NCBI GenBank assembly: GCA_029582265.1
Contig: CM055828.1
Span: 9,566,402 to 9,630,401, forward strand
DNA: 64,000 nucleotides
Direction of reading: 5' to 3'
Source: Zoroaster sp. YZ-2022
Taxonomy: Eukaryota > Echinodermata > Asteroidea > Forcipulatida > Zoroasteridae
This document shows, one piece after another, positions 51,101 through 56,620 of this stretch (the first letter of the stretch is position 1; the number at the start of each line of letters is the position of its first letter). The notes beneath the pieces are model-generated. The model ran no database searches and had not been told where the DNA came from. It saw only the letters and a program-made list of their open reading frames with translations. The translations under genes and the position numbers were made by a program.

Positions 51101-52201
51101 TACTTCTTCTTCTTCTCCCCCGTGACTGTCCGGTAACAAACACATACTTGCAAACTTCACATGAACTTGAAACTTGGCATGTACTTAGAACTTAACAAGC
51201 AGAAACACGAGTTGTGAGTGACCCCAATTTGACCTTACTTCCTGTCCAAACCGGAAGTCAAAGTTTAATATTAAAAAAAATCATATCTCAACAACCACAA
51301 GAGGTAAATTCACAATTTTTGTACCATTGTACAGATCGTGAATTGTCAAAAAATATTTACAAAAAGGTGACCCCAATTTGACCTTACTTCCTGTCCAAAC
51401 CGGAAGTCAAAGTTTAATATTTAAAAAAATCATATCTCAACAACCACAAGAGGTAAATTCACAATTGTTGTACCATTGTACAGGTCGTTAATTGTCAAAA
51501 AATATTTACAAAAAGGTGACCCCAATTTGACCTTACTTCCTGTCCAAACAGGAAGTCAAAATTTAATATTTAAAAAAAATCATATCTCAACAACCACAAG
51601 GCACAAGAGGTAAAGTCACAATTTTTGTACCATTGTACAGATCGTTAATTGTCAAAAAATATTTACAAAAAGGTGACCCCAATTTGACCTTACTTCCTGT
51701 CCAAACTGGAAGTCAAAATTTAATTTAAAAAATCATATCTCAACAACCTCAAGATGTAAATTGACATTTTTTACACCATTGTATTACTAGATCATTAATT
51801 GTCACAAAATATTTAAACAAAGTTTACCCCCAATTTAACCTTTACACCCTCCCGAACACCTAGTGTTTGTGTCAAGACAAACTCTGAATCTCTAGTTTTT
51901 TTTGTAATTGTCACTGATTACGCCCACATTTTACAAATCAAGAAACCATAACGTTCGTGTACAAATGGAATGTCGGGAATGCCAAATAAGGACAGTGAAA
52001 TGGTAATGAATGACTTTCGAAATCATTTTAAAAAGTGATATTATCCAACACAGTATAAACTTATACTTCTCTTTGCAGACGCCTACCTTCTTTAAGATCT
52101 TTAATCTTTTTCCTTCGCCCGAGAGTTGTTACTTTTTCGAGGAAAGACTCGTCTTTTTTCTCCTTCTTCAATGTCGAAGTTTTGGTCGGGGACGACGCCA
52201 T
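13079..52201 (-). CDS. parvin: Parvin, complete 13-exon gene (actin/ILK-binding adaptor)
   Basis: Minus-strand gene, 368 codons plus stop. Coding exons in order: 52201-52087, 30989-30906, 27026-26956, 26314-26212, 25624-25481, 24407-24292, 22118-22060, 21183-21164, 20170-20109, 16612-16544, 16138-16037, 15428-15356, 13167-13079. All introns are GT-AG and phases match throughout. The product has a basic N-terminus (1-40), an acidic linker, CH1 (about 88-200) and CH2 (about 248-365). Diagnostic parvin strings include RDAFDTLFDHAPDKLN and LLMGLLEGYYVPLYHY. Parvins (one in flies and worms, three in vertebrates) bind ILK and paxillin through CH2 and link integrin adhesions to F-actin in the cytoplasm; that role is family knowledge. 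Length fits the family (about 365-370). Oddities are a very long intron 1, a 20-nt exon and a divergent C-terminal tail. UTR limits were not resolved. Confidence 0.95.
13263..13535 (-). mobile_element. Tc1-type MITE in parvin intron 12
   Basis: 273 bp between TA dinucleotides, inverted ends CACTCACTGGCCATAAGTAT / ATACTTTTGGCCAGTGAGTG. The right part on the minus strand still decodes LYETLPRWMAAIIRSCGYPT before a stop, the C-terminal end of a Tc1 transposase, so it derives from an internally deleted transposon. Confidence 0.85.
14900..15215. repeat. Copies of the TTAAAGGGAAGGTA family abutting at TTAA
   Basis: ACCTTTTCTTTAAAGGGAAG shows one copy ending and another beginning at a shared TTAA. 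It continues GTACATCATTGGCATTTATC and CATGACTTAGACTCTGCATT. In parvin intron 12. Confidence 0.55.
15356..15428 (-). CDS. parvin: Parvin exon 12 (CH2)
   Basis: 73 nt, acceptor CTCAAG, donor GTAAGT. Encodes VHNVNFALDLMDDAGLPK then AKARAE (vertebrate VHNVSFAFELMQDGGLPKPKARPE). Residues 316-339, phase 1 out. Confidence 0.95.
16037..16138 (-). CDS. parvin: Parvin exon 11 (CH2 core)
   Basis: 102 nt, phase 0 at both ends, acceptor GATCCAG, donor GTTTGT. Encodes FHDGVYFILLMGLLEGYY and VPLYHYHVTPTVFEEK, the most conserved CH2 segment of parvins. Residues 282-315. Confidence 0.96.
16544..16612 (-). CDS. parvin: Parvin exon 10 (CH2)
   Basis: 69 nt, phase 0 at both ends, acceptor CCTACAG, donor GTATAA. 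Encodes SLISFANKHLNKINFEV then TDLDSQ, matching SLITFVNKHLNKLNLEV of vertebrates. Residues 259-281. Confidence 0.95.
16909..17436 (+). pseudogene. 3' end of CR1/L2-like LINE with (ATT)n tail
   Basis: Decodes VFKLMLIVHKSFNNIAPIYI, SELLKVYTPSRNLRSSN, then (after a frameshift) TPRLWNHLPTKLKS and RFKSMLKTHLM. These are the C-terminal blocks of CR1/L2-type ORF2. The 3' UTR ends CGCCTTGAGCGCCCAGCAGG, GTGCGCGCTATAAATC and (TTA)n. The tail resembles the SINE tail in this window. Confidence 0.85.
17616..17745 (+). repeat. 29-bp minisatellite, four units plus a partial
   Basis: Unit TCATGCCCATAAAAGCAAGT followed by TCTCAGACC, at 17616, 17645, 17674, 17703 and partly 17732. One T/C change in unit 2. 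Confidence 0.92.
18071..18160 (+). mobile_element. 5'-truncated SINE tail inserted in the LINE
   Basis: Only the tail GCGCCTTGAGCACCAGTTTG...GTGCTATAGAAGTCCACA and a (TTA)n run, lying between the NKVTNLLVSLENI part and the following RT part of the LINE. Confidence 0.75.
19125..19939. mobile_element. MITE with CGTCACC ends in the LINE
   Basis: 815 bp, ends CGTCACCATTTTCACTAAGG and the near-complement TTTGTGAAAACGGTGACG, ACAT on both sides (19121-19124, 19940-19943). The motif AATTGTCCCTTCGTGAAAA recurs in both orientations. Non-coding. Confidence 0.78.
20109..20170 (-). CDS. parvin: Parvin exon 9 (start of CH2)
   Basis: 62 nt, acceptor TATTTCAG. Encodes RDAFDTLFDHAPDKLN then VVKK, nearly identical to all animal parvins. 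The donor is GTTGGT, weaker than the other donors in the gene. Residues 238-258. Confidence 0.95.
21164..21183 (-). CDS. parvin: Parvin exon 8, 20-nt micro-exon
   Basis: Only 20 nt between CTCTACAG and GTGAGT. It supplies G GCA ATT GGA GGG AGG TTT G, giving EAIGGRFE between TTTN and RDAFD; vertebrates have EALSGRHE at the same place. Without it the frame between exons 7 and 9 breaks (phase 2 into a phase-1 exon), so it is required. Confidence 0.9.
21243..21568 (+). mobile_element. tRNA-derived SINE, long type, diverged, in parvin intron 7
   Basis: Head TGGTCGAGTGGTTTAGTGC, box B region GTTTGAATCCCGACC, body TTTACCATAATTGCTTCTC, GAGATGGTTTCAGGAATG, tail CACCTTGAGCACCAGTTTAG...CTATATAAGTCCACA, (TTA)n. 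Older than the copies at 38.7, 49.6 and 63.7 kb by its mismatches. Confidence 0.85.
22060..22118 (-). CDS. parvin: Parvin exon 7 (inter-CH linker)
   Basis: 59 nt, acceptor ATTGCAG, donor GTAAGT. Encodes KKDNMLVTTRVTEDITTTN plus two bases, the counterpart of the vertebrate KREGILQSRQIQEEITGNT linker. Residues 212-230. Confidence 0.92.
24292..24407 (-). CDS. parvin: Parvin exon 6 (end of CH1)
   Basis: 116 nt. A decoy AG at 24390 would remove nine codons; the acceptor TTCCCAG before 24407 restores GIHSKNLIG, which the family requires before ILHLLVALAFHFKAPIRIP. Ends AKVVVVQ at a GTGGGT donor, phase 0. Residues 173-211. Confidence 0.93.
24490..24800. repeat. Copy of the TTAAAGGGAAGGTA family
   Basis: Starts TTTTAAAGGGAAGTTACAAC and contains ATCAAGATATACATAAAACA and CCTGTGAAAGTTTCAGCTTA, shared with the copies near 9700 and 60.0 kb. 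Lies in parvin intron 5/exon 6 flank. Confidence 0.6.
24873..25070 (+). mobile_element. Decayed SINE in parvin intron 5
   Basis: Recognisable only by TGGTGGAGTGGTTTGTGCAT, AATGGCTCAGTATGCAGAGT, a GGTTTGAATTATGGTC box-B-like stretch and TGATAAGCCACTGAGCG. Much diverged. Confidence 0.5.
25255..25445. repeat. CA-rich simple sequence in parvin intron 5
   Basis: Imperfect (ACAC/ACAG)-rich tract with CACACCCTCACCCCCCACCC, upstream (in gene sense) of nothing coding. It ends about 35 bp from exon 5. Confidence 0.7.
25481..25624 (-). CDS. parvin: Parvin exon 5 (CH1)
   Basis: 144 nt, acceptor CCCACAG, donor GTAGGC. Residues 125-172 include EVMQSEVFQKQKLQIVLD and KWSVD, the counterpart of vertebrate EVTQSEIAQKQKLQTVLE...KWNVD. 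Phase 1 at both ends. Confidence 0.94.
26212..26314 (-). CDS. parvin: Parvin exon 4 (start of CH1)
   Basis: 103 nt, acceptor CTGTAG, donor GTGAGT. Encodes VLTDWINEELKEQRVIV and then RDLEEDLHDGQILGNLI, the opening helices of CH1 with the conserved DWIN and DL.DGQ.L motifs. Residues 91-124. Confidence 0.94.
26505..26863. mobile_element. TTAAAGGGAAGGTACAACATTGG MITE family, near-complete copy
   Basis: Left TTAAATGTAAGGTACAACAT and right TTTACCTTCCCTTTAA form inverted ends with TTAA at both borders. This is the best-delimited copy of a decayed family seen all through the window. Confidence 0.6.
26956..27026 (-). CDS. parvin: Parvin exon 3
   Basis: 71 nt, acceptor CTTACAG, donor GTGAGA. Encodes residues 67-90, ERSMIEPESRDDAKLKELIQ, the run into CH1 (vertebrate RTMVDPNSRSDPKLQELM). 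Leaves phase 0. Confidence 0.93.
28416..29453. mobile_element. hAT-like element in parvin intron 2
   Basis: 1038 bp with ends TAGGGGTGTGTG and GGCACAGCCCTA and the perfect 8-bp duplication TTCATGAG (28408-28415, 29454-29461). Subterminal CGGATACCTGGATACCC motifs on the left and GGGTATCCGGATACCC on the right. No transposase; open segments inside are not recognisable. Confidence 0.85.
30906..30989 (-). CDS. parvin: Parvin exon 2
   Basis: 84 nt, phase 1 in and out, acceptor TGCACAG, donor GTAAGA. Encodes residues 39-66 (NELKQDGKYSIDAPGSP then VELTPDNFIL), the linker before CH1. It corresponds to the ELQEEG...PFELDPED stretch of vertebrate parvins. Confidence 0.92.
31362..31377 (-). CDS. parvin: Parvin alternative short first exon (MSDKT)
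   Basis: Sixteen coding bases, ATG TCG GAC AAA ACA A, directly followed by a strong GTGAGT donor. It lies about 370 bp upstream of exon 2. The phase-1 end joins to exon 2 to give MSDKT-INELKQDG in frame, producing a 335-residue isoform that lacks the basic N-terminus. Seen: ATG, frame and donor. Inferred: use as an alternative promoter or first exon. Confidence 0.55.
32270..32570. repeat. Copy of the TTAAAGGGAAGGTA family
   Basis: GGTACAACATTGGTAATGTT, AGTATGCTTACTTTCATTGA and GTATGAAAGTATCAGCTCAA match the family. It is adjacent to the hAT-like element at 32640. Confidence 0.5.
32640..34128. mobile_element. hAT-like element with CAAGCACCGTCGATA ends
   Basis: 1.49 kb, ends (T/C)AAGCACCGTCGATAT and ATATCGACGGTGCTTG, flanked by the perfect 8-bp GGCCACAC (32632-32639 and 34129-34136). 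Subterminal ATATCGATAT repeats. The interior has about 2.5 copies of an about 140-bp direct repeat (GAAGTTCCGTTGTC, then CTCGCCGGTAACGCCCGGCG) at 32995-33300. No transposase recognised. Confidence 0.82.
34296..34661. mobile_element. TTAA-flanked MITE (CCCTCCTAC ends), copy 1
   Basis: 366 bp, ends CCCTCCTACTGTTTGACC and CAGAAGTAGGAGGG, TTAA on both sides (34292-34295, 34662-34665). Interior with CATTCAAA(A/T)CCATT repeats. No ORF. Confidence 0.82.
34759..34926. mobile_element. 168-bp MITE with CAGGCCTGATACTAT ends
   Basis: Ends CAGGCCTGATACTAT and ATAGTATCAGGCCTG are perfect inverted repeats, flanked by TACCAT (34753-34758, 34927-34932). Related decayed sequence near 12830-12935. Confidence 0.75.
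35340..35508. mobile_element. TTAA-MITE copy 2, internally deleted
   Basis: Starts right after TTAA with CCCTCCTACTGTTTGACC like the copies at 34296 and 47233, but the middle is missing and the right end AGTAGTAGGGTG lacks the TTAA. Confidence 0.65.
36518..37633. mobile_element. TTAA-flanked element with a nested TIR element
   Basis: Left end follows TTAA (36514-36517) with CCCTTCCATTACTG; right end AGTAGGAGGG precedes TTAA (37634-37637). Inside, about 36827-37596 is a separate element with TTTCACACGAG-type inverted ends (left GGCTGTTTCACACGAG, right CTCGTGTGAAAAGGGCTG). The nested element is GC-richer and has an unrecognised minus-strand open stretch (MDIESSILATIPTDSQ). Confidence 0.55.
38668..39862. 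mobile_element. Multi-palindromic element built from TTTCGAGGTAACGAAA
   Basis: Outer inverted repeats GAGCCCCTAAAGGGACAGGT and ACCTGTCCTTTTAGGGGCTC. The interior alternates CGAGGGAACGAAAT and GTTACCTCAAAATA in both directions. A 100-bp block (GCACTTGATATGCCATTT... to ...AGAGCATATCAAGGGCT) occurs twice (about 39125-39229 and 39498-39601). A SINE (38728-38999) is inserted. No ORF. Confidence 0.7.
38728..38999 (-). mobile_element. tRNA-derived SINE, short type, minus strand
   Basis: Same structure and near identity with the copy at 63664-63926: tRNA-like head, body with GACGTAAAGCCGTAGGTCCC, tail GCGCCTTGAGCACCACTTAG and (ATT)n. Inserted in the palindromic element. Confidence 0.88.
39948..40135. 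repeat. Foldback of GGGTCGAGTTGTC motifs
   Basis: The left half repeats GTGGGTCGAGTTGTC and the right half its complement GACAACTCGACCCAC, three to four times each. A related CTCGACCCTTGTGACGACTC stretch occurs at about 38488, outside the neighbouring element, so both may be the ends of one larger foldback. Confidence 0.7.
40393..41554. mobile_element. TTAA-flanked element (CCCTAACC ends) with internal direct repeats
   Basis: Ends CCCTAACCACCCC and AGTGGGGTTAGGG, flanked by TTAA (40389-40392, 41555-41558). The interior repeats variants of GTTGGACTTTGACTGAGTGG and GTTGGATTTTGATTGG many times. It is split by the foldback at 40963-41231. Confidence 0.68.
40963..41231 (+). mobile_element. Foldback with iterated GAGGGAACATAGG, copy 1
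   Basis: Starts GGGACCGTACTCAAG and ends GGCATGACCCC, with the perfect 8-bp duplication CTAGAACC on both sides (40955-40962, 41232-41239). The interior is almost entirely CCTATGTTCCCTCA repeats followed by their complements. Related, reverse-oriented copy at 56152-56392. Confidence 0.8.
41704..42736. mobile_element. 1.03-kb inverted-repeat element, TATA-flanked
   Basis: Ends GGTTTTCTCGGTCAATTTCG and its complement, about 45 bp of near-perfect inverted repeat, with TATA on each side (41700-41703, 42737-42740). The interior is rich in CAAATTGAATGC-type motifs in both directions. No coding capacity; a MITE-like non-autonomous DNA transposon. Confidence 0.78.
42267..42292. repeat. C14/A8 homopolymer run
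   Basis: ATCCCCCCCCCCCCCCAAAA-type tract in the TATA-flanked element. Similar G runs occur at about 5223, 10083 and 27097. Likely polymorphic. Confidence 0.8.
43187..44086 (+). mobile_element. Related AGGTGTTCG-ended element
   Basis: Begins AGGTGTTCGAGAG and ends ATTCGAACACC. It shares the TACTTCCGGTCGAAACTGGAAG and AATCATATCTCATGAACCAC segments with the 51 kb element, and carries a fragment (about 43493-43573) of the hAT-like family found at 28416-29453. Internal GACGTCA motifs occur. No ORF. Confidence 0.55.
44342..45368 (+). mobile_element. Harbinger-like element (inner copy), inserted into its own kind
   Basis: 1027 bp starting GGGCCGGATAAATAAAAG and ending TTTTTATTTATCCGGCCC, flanked by ACT on both sides (44339-44341 and 45369-45371). 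It is in opposite orientation to, and nearly identical with, the copy it sits in. It carries the same Myb-like ORF, shifted at the 3' end by a short deletion near 45050. Confidence 0.85.
44575..45117 (+). CDS. Myb/SANT-like protein of inner Harbinger-like element
   Basis: 180 codons from MDAAEELGSG. Residues about 18-105 look like a Myb/SANT-type trihelical DNA-binding domain (LNELFVSIIKEYPVLIEKS, then KKIANMKSQVKKKTD), followed by WEQDLYNIFKGDENPTITKM. The latter resembles the ENP..PGA..G tail of invertebrate transposon-associated SANT-like proteins. Such proteins assist Harbinger transposases by binding the element ends and entering the nucleus (family knowledge). The C-terminus differs from the sister copy because of a short deletion, and LRWFLDMKAN replaces LPGVKYMKAN. 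Probably a decayed copy. Confidence 0.55.
   Translation: MDAAEELGSGTNSEQSLNELFVSIIKEYPVLIEKSQLRWFLDMKANALKKAQMSIATNTGKAMDEKQILKKIANMKSQVKKKTDGMQTGNRKIVLVPWEQDLYNIFKGDENPTITKMPCAISAGFKPSTSTAASHSKFSKLNRNNFRYLVGLTSSRFILFMFPYMHKLGHDGRSNATCKC
45354..45950 (-). CDS. Myb/SANT-like protein of outer Harbinger-like element
   Basis: 198 codons on the minus strand starting MDAAEELGSGKNSEQ. It has the same SANT-like domain as the inner copy with the motif LPGVKYMKANALKKA intact. The last codons run into the inserted element's terminus; in the uninterrupted element the frame would end shortly after SVSKCVSSSF. Near identity between the two copies suggests recent activity. Function is inferred from the family. 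Confidence 0.55.
   Translation of the reverse strand: MDAAEELGSGKNSEQSLNELFVSIIKEYPVLIEKSQLPGVKYMKANALKKAQMSIATNTGKAMDEKQLLKKIANMKSQVKKKTDGMQTGNRKIVLVPWEQDLYNIFKGDENPTITKMPCAISAGFKPSTSTAASHSKFSKLNRNNFRYLVGLTSSQFILSLYTFSCSLTCINSAMMAGVMQHASVSKCVSSSFSGPDK
46227..46622 (+). repeat. 44-bp minisatellite, nine units
   Basis: Unit contains GGATTCAGGTTATGTGTAAG followed by CAAATGGGCCTAGGGAGTTA. Copies differ only by GGAAGG versus GGGAGG at the joins. Ends GTTAGGG next to a TTAA, like other TTAA-bordered elements nearby. Confidence 0.92.
47233..47590. mobile_element. TTAA-flanked MITE (CCCTCCTAC ends), copy 3
   Basis: Ends CCCTCCTACTGTTTGACC and AGAAGTAGGCAGG, flanked by TTAA on both sides (47229-47232, 47591-47594), as for piggyBac-type insertions. 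The interior has iterated CATTCAAATC motifs. About 358 bp, highly similar to 34296-34661. Confidence 0.78.
47608..47760. mobile_element. Possible left end of a hAT-like element (TAGGCTTGGGCGG)
   Basis: TAGGCTTGGGCGGTAAAACA followed by AACCGCGGTTTTATAAAATC resembles the TAGGG(T/G)TGGGCGGTA starts of many hAT MITEs. No matching right end or target duplication was found, so limits are unknown. Confidence 0.35.
49409..49763 (-). mobile_element. tRNA-derived SINE, long type, minus strand
   Basis: On the minus strand: tRNA-like head, TTAACCATAATTGCTTCTC body, the long-type segment with CTGTATACTCCCCAGGGAG, the GCGCCTTGAGC tail and an (ATT)n end. Box A is TGGCCGAGTGG. A short-type body lies directly upstream of it. 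Confidence 0.87.
49764..49939 (-). mobile_element. SINE fragment, short type, fused head-to-tail to the next copy
   Basis: Contains the tRNA-like region and GACGTAAAGCCGTAGGTCCC body of the short-type SINE. It lacks the start of the head and the GCGCCTTGAGC/(ATT)n tail, ending where the long-type copy begins. It suggests a dimeric or nested insertion. Confidence 0.75.
51044..51861 (+). mobile_element. Element with AGGTGTTCG termini and 150-bp internal tandem repeats
   Basis: Starts AGGTGTTCGGGCATGTGCCC and ends TCCCGAACACCT. Inside are four copies of an about 150-bp unit starting GTGACCCCAATTTGACCTTA (near 51217, 51366, 51516, 51674) plus a decayed fifth. Each unit contains ACTTCCTGTCCAAACCGGAAGT-like paired ETS-type cores. 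A related but differently arranged copy is at 43187-44086. No coding capacity was seen. Confidence 0.65.
52087..52201 (-). CDS. parvin: Parvin exon 1 (upstream first exon)
   Basis: Starts MASSPTKTSTLKKEKK and ends RRKKIKDLKE plus one base, followed by a GTAGGC donor. It matches the vertebrate alpha-parvin N-terminus in style: an SP site near residue 4, a DESFLEK segment and the RRKK basic cluster. The ATG is the first one in the open segment and lies in a locally CpG-richer patch, consistent with promoter proximity. Phase 1 joins exactly to the exon at 30989. Confidence 0.9.
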
Positions 52202-52778
52202 CTTTCAAGTCTGACAGGCAGGAGTGAAACGTGTTTGCCGCCCTCTCTGGCTTATCTGGACATTATTCTGGCAGCCGGCTAGGCATGCATTTGTGATTCT
52301 GTCTTGATTTTAAAGAAACTGCATCATCAACCTCCCCTTCCCATCCTCGTAACACATATACCTTGATAAAAGTTTCTTGTTCGTTTTTCATCTTATTGTG
52401 ATATTTTGTTTGTATTTAGTTTAATGAACCCATAATCCTGCTCGAATTGCTAATGTTAATACTGGTGTTACTGTTTAATTTAGAGAACCTCATTACTCTG
52501 CGGGATGGATCGGGAGCGCGGTGTTGAAATTTAACACCAACTACACGCAGAATATAAATAAAAGCAGGAAGTGCTTCAGAAACGTTCATCACAGCAGTAC
52601 GCACACCCATCGATATCTCGTACGTTTTGTTGTAAAACCTATTCCACCTGCCCACTGTATGAGTAACCTGGCTCAGGATTTAACAGGTAGTAAAATGTAT
52701 CTAAATGTAAAACAACAAACACTGACTTCTGATTTATATTTTGTACTCGGAGACATGTCACAAATTTAGAATGTAGTG

Positions 52779-52827
52779 TGTGACCGTGACTGTGACCGTG
52801 ACCGTGACCGTGACCACCGTGGTGACT
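52779..52827. repeat. (GTGACC)n tract between divergent genes
   Basis: About six copies of the hexamer GTGACC/GTGACT followed by CACCGTGGTGAC, which makes a short palindrome. It lies about 0.6 kb upstream of the parvin ATG. No function can be assigned. Confidence 0.75.
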
Positions 52828-54118
52828 TGAGTCTTGATGTTTGTCACTCAGTCCTGTTTAGACTTTAGTGTAACTTAGTGTATTTTAAACTTATGATAGC
52901 CTATATTATATGCTACTTACGACACAATGAAACTTAGTGTTGAGGTACACTTATCCAACATGTCCAAGCAGAAAATTTTGCCATAAAATCCACTTTTGTA
53001 CGATCATTCACTTTTGTGAAATTATCAAAGAATTATTGTTAGGCCTATATTGTATCCTCAATTTACCCTAAATGACGCACCTAAGGTTATATAATCAACC
53101 GGGCAGTAACTTACAAATGAAATTAGCAGTTTGGTGTTTCAGTTTGTTTCAGTTTGTTTCAGTGAAGGATTCTCTTGTTAAATGCTGAATTTCAATGCAT
53201 GATCATATGCGTGGACGTCTTGAGCGCCGTTTTTTGCGACGCACAGAATTGTGGTCATCAAAAAATTGATGTTGGTAAAATGACTCACCCCCAAACTGTT
53301 AAAGTTGATGGGGGCACAGAAAATGTACCCAAGAAGAAAAACAGTTGAGTCATGTTTCATCTTATTCCAGATGGTTGTAAAATTGTTTTTAATCTTGAAA
53401 ATAAAAATATTGTTCTAGATTTTTAAAATAAAATGGTATAATTTGGAGAAGCTCTCAAAACTTTTAATCAATATTCTTGAAAGGCCAATAAAATGGAAGG
53501 TGGTTAAAATTTTTGCAAAAAGCACTTTAAAACTTTGAAATGTGTAAAAATTATGTAAACATTTTGTCAAATAAAAGATTTCTTTTCATAACCATGATAT
53601 TAATGTTTCATTTTCTCAATAATTTTCCACTGCCGACGAAATAAACACCAACGAATTAAGTAGCCTTCGTTCGCTTATTCTATAAGGAATGTGTCCATTT
53701 CGAGGATCAGTATTTCTTTAAAAAATCATTGCAAATGCAAAGCATTCATATCTTTTGGTTTCCACAGACAATAGCTCGTTGACGGCATAGAACAATAAAA
53801 TCACAGATGTTCGTGAAAACAAAATTGCTATTTTTTTCTAGTAAAATCAGTGGTTAAACAACTTTTTCCACTTTCACAAGCACTAACTTTCCAGTAAATC
53901 ATACAACTTCACTGTAATTTTTATTTTTGTAACAAGTATGACTTAGATAAGTTTATGCAACCATTAATACGCCATAGTTTTGTAAGTTTTCCGAGAAATG
54001 CTAAGCCAAAGGTAAGTGCGTCATTTCACGAGTGCGGCGAATTACGTACATGGACGATACACAAATAAATTCCAATAATTCTTCGATAATTTCACAAAAG
54101 TGAATGATCCCATAATAA

Positions 54119-54468
54119 TGTGGAGTGACGTGGCCGAGCGGTCTAGCTTACCGGACTCAAGTTCTGGTGTTAGCAGCAGAATGTGGGTTCGAATCCCGGC
54201 CGTGACACTTGTGTCCTTGAGCAAGACACTTAACCATAATTGCTTCTCTCCAACCAGGGGTTAAATGGGTACCTGTGAGGGCAGAGTTGGTTGATTAGCC
54301 CTATATGCACTGTAATGGCAGCAATTGAGCTGTATACTCCCCAGGGAGATGAGATGGTTTCAGGAATGATTTATGAGCCTTATGAGCAGGGGTAATAATA
54401 TAATGCGCCTTGAGCACCACTCAGTTGGTGGATACGTGCGCTATATAAGTCCACACATATTATTATAG
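54119..54468 (+). mobile_element. tRNA-derived SINE, long type
   Basis: Head with box A TGGCCGAGCGG and a perfect box B GGTTCGAATCC. The body has ATTGAGCTGTATACTCCCCA and GGTTTCAGGAATGATTTATG, and the tail GCGCCTTGAGCACCACTCAG...CTATATAAGTCCACA ends in TATTATTAT. The body is longer than in the short type. Lies between the divergent parvin and cortactin starts. Confidence 0.88.
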
Positions 54469-56024
54469 TGGATTTTATTAGGGCTGTGCGTTTTTGAATA
54501 ATTTGGTAACCAGATATTCGGTTTTATATTTCAATTGAAATTGAATATTTGATATTCGAAGGCCGCCGATTGGTAATTGCGCCACATGATAAAATGAGCA
54601 CGCACAATACGGTGGAGACAAAAAAATCTGGACTTTGATTTGGTCGTCTGGAGACTAATCTCCAAGTTCAAAACATTGTGCATCTGAACATGGCGAACTG
54701 GATTCGTGTTTGAACGAAGTTCCGAAATCAGTTACTGTGTATGGGTTGATTGTCGCAGCACCTTGTAAGCACTGAAATTATTTGAACAGTTTAAGAGCGA
54801 ACCGTGGCACCCGATCAGCATTTCTCACCCACAAGTGAGACCTACCATGGGCCTACATGCATGTATTTAATACAGATATGTTGTAAAGAGAAAACCTGAA
54901 GTGGATAACTCGTTTATACAAGGGATGTTAAAAAATACTGAGTTAGTTTAAATTTTAACTTCTGCCTTTTTTAAGCGTACGGCCAATGGTTTCCTTTCCC
55001 AAAACATACATGTATATTTCTATTTGTTAAAACCATGAAATCTCTTTTAATAGGCAGTTTCATGAAAAGAAAATGAGGGGTCAATGGTCATGATAGGTTA
55101 ACCCTATGCAAAGTTACAAATTTTTGTTGATTTAAATATTTGGTCATTTTGGAGGCCAGTTTCATTTGAAAAGTTGTGACCGAATTTGCCTGCAATGTAT
55201 CCTTGTTGTAGTACTATACAAAGTGTCTATATAGCATGTCCCCCTTTTATAACAAAAAAATCACATTGAATACCAAAATCCACCTGTGCGTGACACCCCG
55301 ATTCAGCGTGCGTGACACCCCGATTCAGCGTGTCAAATCGCCGATAGCAGTGATTTTATTTTTTTATTTGCCGTCGGGTCATTTTCCGCAAGTTGCACTG
55401 TTTTTCTGCCAACGTTACAGTTGGCATCGACTGAACAATTAAGATAACCACGATGTGTAGTATCCTTTTATCGACACTAGAACATCGATAGACTACCCTT
55501 TATATTAGTATTTTACCATGAAAGTTGGACAAGAAAATCGTAAAAACTTGCCGAAATTCAGTTGCCTGTATTTCCATAACGAAAGGTTTCCCGTCGCTGA
55601 TTTTTTTTTATCGACTGCATAATTTAGTGCTCATAAAAATGGCATCCAGGAAAACATTGAAGCCTCATCAGCGTAACCAGGCGCTAGCGATATTGCGCCT
55701 GTGTATTTTCACGTGTACTATCGGGCGCGTCAACGAACTTTCGGCGGGTCACAACTTCGACAGAAAAAAGGGCATAAAAAATAGCGCCACCATCTGCGGT
55801 TTGCGTGAAACTGCCTACTTTTAAGTTTATCATGTGTTTTAAAGTCCATTATAAGCTCTCAACTTGACAATTATTTTGATTATCCGTATAAATAACAATG
55901 GTTCAATCCATGTTGGCAGACGTATTGGTTGGTCCAAAACTTTGGCACAAAATTCAACTGCTCATGTTACAACAGACTTCAGACTAGAATATTGGCAGGC
56001 TTGTCAATCATTCACAGTCTGAAT

Positions 56025-56620
56025 TAAGGCTGTGCGATTTCGGTTAATTCAGGAACTGGATATCCGAAATTGAAAAACTTTGGATTACACAGTTTTGTTA
56101 AAACACATAAATACTCCTGAATGTATAAAATAACCAATATGAACACAAGTTTGGGGTCATGCCTATGTTCCCTCAGCCCTATGTTCCCTCAGCCCTATGT
56201 TCCCTCAATGCCTAACATTTAAAAAAAATCCAAATTAGGCCCTATGTTCCCTCAACCCTATGTTCCCTCAACCCTATGTTCCTCATCCCAAAATAGGGTC
56301 TATTTTGGGATGAGGGAACATAGGGCTGAGGGAACATAGGGTCTATTTTGGGATGAGGGAACATAGGGCTGAGGGAACTTGAGTACGGTCCCTTTTATTG
56401 GAGTCACAATAAATGTGGACATATTGTAATAATTTCCTGCCTCTTATTAAAAACAACTTGTAGCATCCCCATTCCCCTCACAAAAAAATTGTGGCTTAAA
56501 TGTTCAGTCAAAATTTTTAAAAGTCATTTACGGGTAATTGGAACCGAACAATGGAAGCAGGTAATGACAGTTTCGGTTGAGTGTCCGGGTACATGTACCT
56601 GGATACCTGACACAGCCTTA
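56025..56620. mobile_element. Second hAT-like element nested in the 54.5-57.8 kb element
   Basis: Begins TAAGGCTGTGCGATTTCGG and ends GACACAGCCTTA. Flanks are GTCTGAAT (56017-56024) and GTCTGATT (56621-56628), an 8-bp duplication with one mismatch. It shares the TAGGGCTGTGC-type terminus with its host element and with the copy at 28416-29453. It in turn contains a foldback at about 56152-56392. Confidence 0.72.
56152..56392 (-). repeat. Foldback with iterated GAGGGAACATAGG, copy 2
   Basis: Starts GGGGTCATGCCTATGTTCCC and ends AACTTGAGTACGGTCCC. It contains repeated CTATGTTCCCTCA on the left and the complement GAGGGAACATAG on the right, around a TATTTTGGGATGAG core. It is the reverse complement of the copy at 40963-41231. 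Confidence 0.75.

Noticed and set aside
54119..54210. tRNA gene (Leu/Ser-like)
   Set aside because: Box A and box B are good, but the sequence continues into a SINE body and (ATT)n tail and occurs in several diverged copies; no functional tRNA fold is kept.
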